From Flagellimonas meishanensis (GTDB lineage: Bacteria > Bacteroidota > Bacteroidia > Flavobacteriales > Flavobacteriaceae), in assembly GCF_019880545.1 (NCBI RefSeq), contig NZ_JAINVW010000003.1:1364001-1428000 (forward strand): a stretch of 64,000 nucleotides of DNA, read 5' to 3'. Positions 63,093 to 64,000 of the stretch are shown one piece after another; within the stretch, counting starts at the first letter, position 1, and the number at the start of each line of letters is the position of its first letter. Made by a program: the position numbers and the translations under genes. Below the pieces are notes generated by a model. It was not told where the DNA came from and did no database searches. It worked only from the letters and a program-made list of their open reading frames with translations.

Positions 63093-63950
63093 GTGAAAGT
63101 ATATCCATTCAAAATACCCAAGACTGCCAATGATGCCCTAATCGTTCAGGAGGATGTGGAGGAGGAATTTTACAATAAACTGCATCAACACGAGGAGATT
63201 CAGCTAAGTTGTATCCTAAAGGGAACGGGCACACTTATTGTCGGTGACGCCATAAAACGATATAGGCCCGGAGATGTTTTTGTTTTTGGAAACAATCTGC
63301 CCCATGTATTCAAAAGTGACCTGAAAGGCCAAGGTAAGTCACATATGCTTTCCATTTTTTTTGTCAAGGCTAATTTTGGTGGTCAATTGTTCCAGATCAA
63401 TGAATTGGTATCACTCAATGGTTTTTTCGCTCAGGTCAATTCAGGATTCAAACTCACAGCACCAACCCAAAAACATGTTCGTTTTTTTTTAAAGATCAGG
63501 GACTGTATCGGGATAAATCGGTTTGTACTGTTTTTTGAGCTGCTCTCGTGCCTTACCAAAGAGCCAAAGACGCAACTATCTTCCAATGATTACAAGACCC
63601 GCCTTAGGGACATTGAGGGACAGCGTATGGGGAAGGTGTTTGACTATATGTTCTCCCATTTTCAGGAGCAGATTTCCTTAAAAGCGATTGCGGACGTTGC
63701 GTCGATGACGCCTACTGCCTTTTGCCGTTTCTTCAAGTTGCACACGCGAAAAACCTACACCCAATTTTTGCAGGAACTGCGACTGGAGCATGCCTGCAAG
63801 TTACTTGAAACCCATAGTGATAAAATCATGGTATCGGACATTGCGTTTCAATGTGGTTTTGGCTCTGTTTCAAACTTCAATCGGTTTTTTAAAAAAACAA
63901 AAGGGATGTCCCCACTTCACTACAAAAACTCGAAACGGGTACGCTTTTAA
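63093..63950 (+). CDS. AraC family transcriptional regulator with N-terminal cupin
   Basis: 285 residues starting at a GTG. The N-terminal cupin-like domain (about 10-110; HQHEEIQLSCILKGTGTLIVGD and RPGDVFVFGNNLPHVF) likely binds the effector. Two HTH motifs in the C-terminal 100 residues (ISLKAIADVASMTPTAFCRFFKLHTRKTYTQFLQELRLEHACKLL; VSDIAFQCGFGSVSNFNRFFKKTKGMSPLHYK) bind DNA. Divergent from the hydroxyproline catabolic genes and probably their activator. The effector is probably hydroxyproline or a pathway intermediate; this is inference. Confidence 0.88.
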   Translation: MKVYPFKIPKTANDALIVQEDVEEEFYNKLHQHEEIQLSCILKGTGTLIVGDAIKRYRPGDVFVFGNNLPHVFKSDLKGQGKSHMLSIFFVKANFGGQLFQINELVSLNGFFAQVNSGFKLTAPTQKHVRFFLKIRDCIGINRFVLFFELLSCLTKEPKTQLSSNDYKTRLRDIEGQRMGKVFDYMFSHFQEQISLKAIADVASMTPTAFCRFFKLHTRKTYTQFLQELRLEHACKLLETHSDKIMVSDIAFQCGFGSVSNFNRFFKKTKGMSPLHYKNSKRVRF

Positions 63951-64000
63951 TTTTTGGACATGGGTTATTTCATGCCCAGCGAATCAGGAGTCACTTTTTC

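Overview
The window is ordinary chromosomal DNA of a marine-type Flavobacteriaceae (Bacteroidota), most like the Muricauda/Maribacter/Zobellia group. The evidence is the type IX secretion and gliding genes porV and gldJ, a SusC/SusD pair, a hypoxanthine phosphoribosyltransferase-adenylate kinase fusion, several TAnnTTTG promoter boxes of the Bacteroidota sigma factor, and the general lack of Shine-Dalgarno sequences. I see no rRNA, CRISPR array, insertion sequence or prophage. One tRNA (Val, GAC) is present. Coding density is high, with short operons on both strands.

Layout. 0-9 kb: end of a VCBS-repeat protein, rlmB, a rhomboid protease, rarA, a three-gene envelope operon (lipoprotein, DUF5723 barrel, secreted protein), a HAD nucleotidase, a degenerate polysaccharide-deacetylase-like protein and radC. 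9-16.5 kb: DUF1569 protein, mpl, two cupins (the second KdgF-like) followed by an unusual SDR, a CPBP protease, a DoxX protein, and a LytTR two-component operon led by two small membrane proteins. 16.6-25.4 kb: S9 peptidase, DUF4136 lipoprotein, obgE, the hpt-adk fusion, divergent purK-purE, and an M3 oligopeptidase. 25.4-40.6 kb: sigma factor with a tiny partner, UbiA-like membrane protein, gcvP, then a run that looks envelope/lipid related (KAS III, methyltransferase, glycosyltransferase, PafA phosphatase, MlaE/MlaF-type ABC pair, DUF389, mannose-1-phosphate guanylyltransferase), a SprT-like protein and an AT-rich orphan. 40.6-50.8 kb: SDR, M28 peptidase, pyruvate dehydrogenase E2 and E1alpha, cdd, porV, divergent gldJ, murF and a DCC protein. 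50.8-58 kb: stand-alone AraC-type HTH protein and a SusC-SusD-lipoprotein operon. 58-64 kb: queD, tRNA-Val, a divergent bS21 gene with a long leader, and a trans-4-hydroxy-L-proline catabolic operon facing an AraC regulator.

The most noteworthy signals are regulatory rather than new gene families. They are two perfect 15-bp direct repeats with a 21-bp period upstream of the LytTR operon (the geometry of a LytTR operator), two near-identical 14-bp repeats 31 bp apart upstream of the SusC gene, a symmetric inverted repeat between porV and gldJ where porU sits in some relatives, a TTG start with a short leader on the fused hpt-adk gene, and a structured leader before a divergent ribosomal protein bS21. 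I did not find a convincing novel defence or mobile system.
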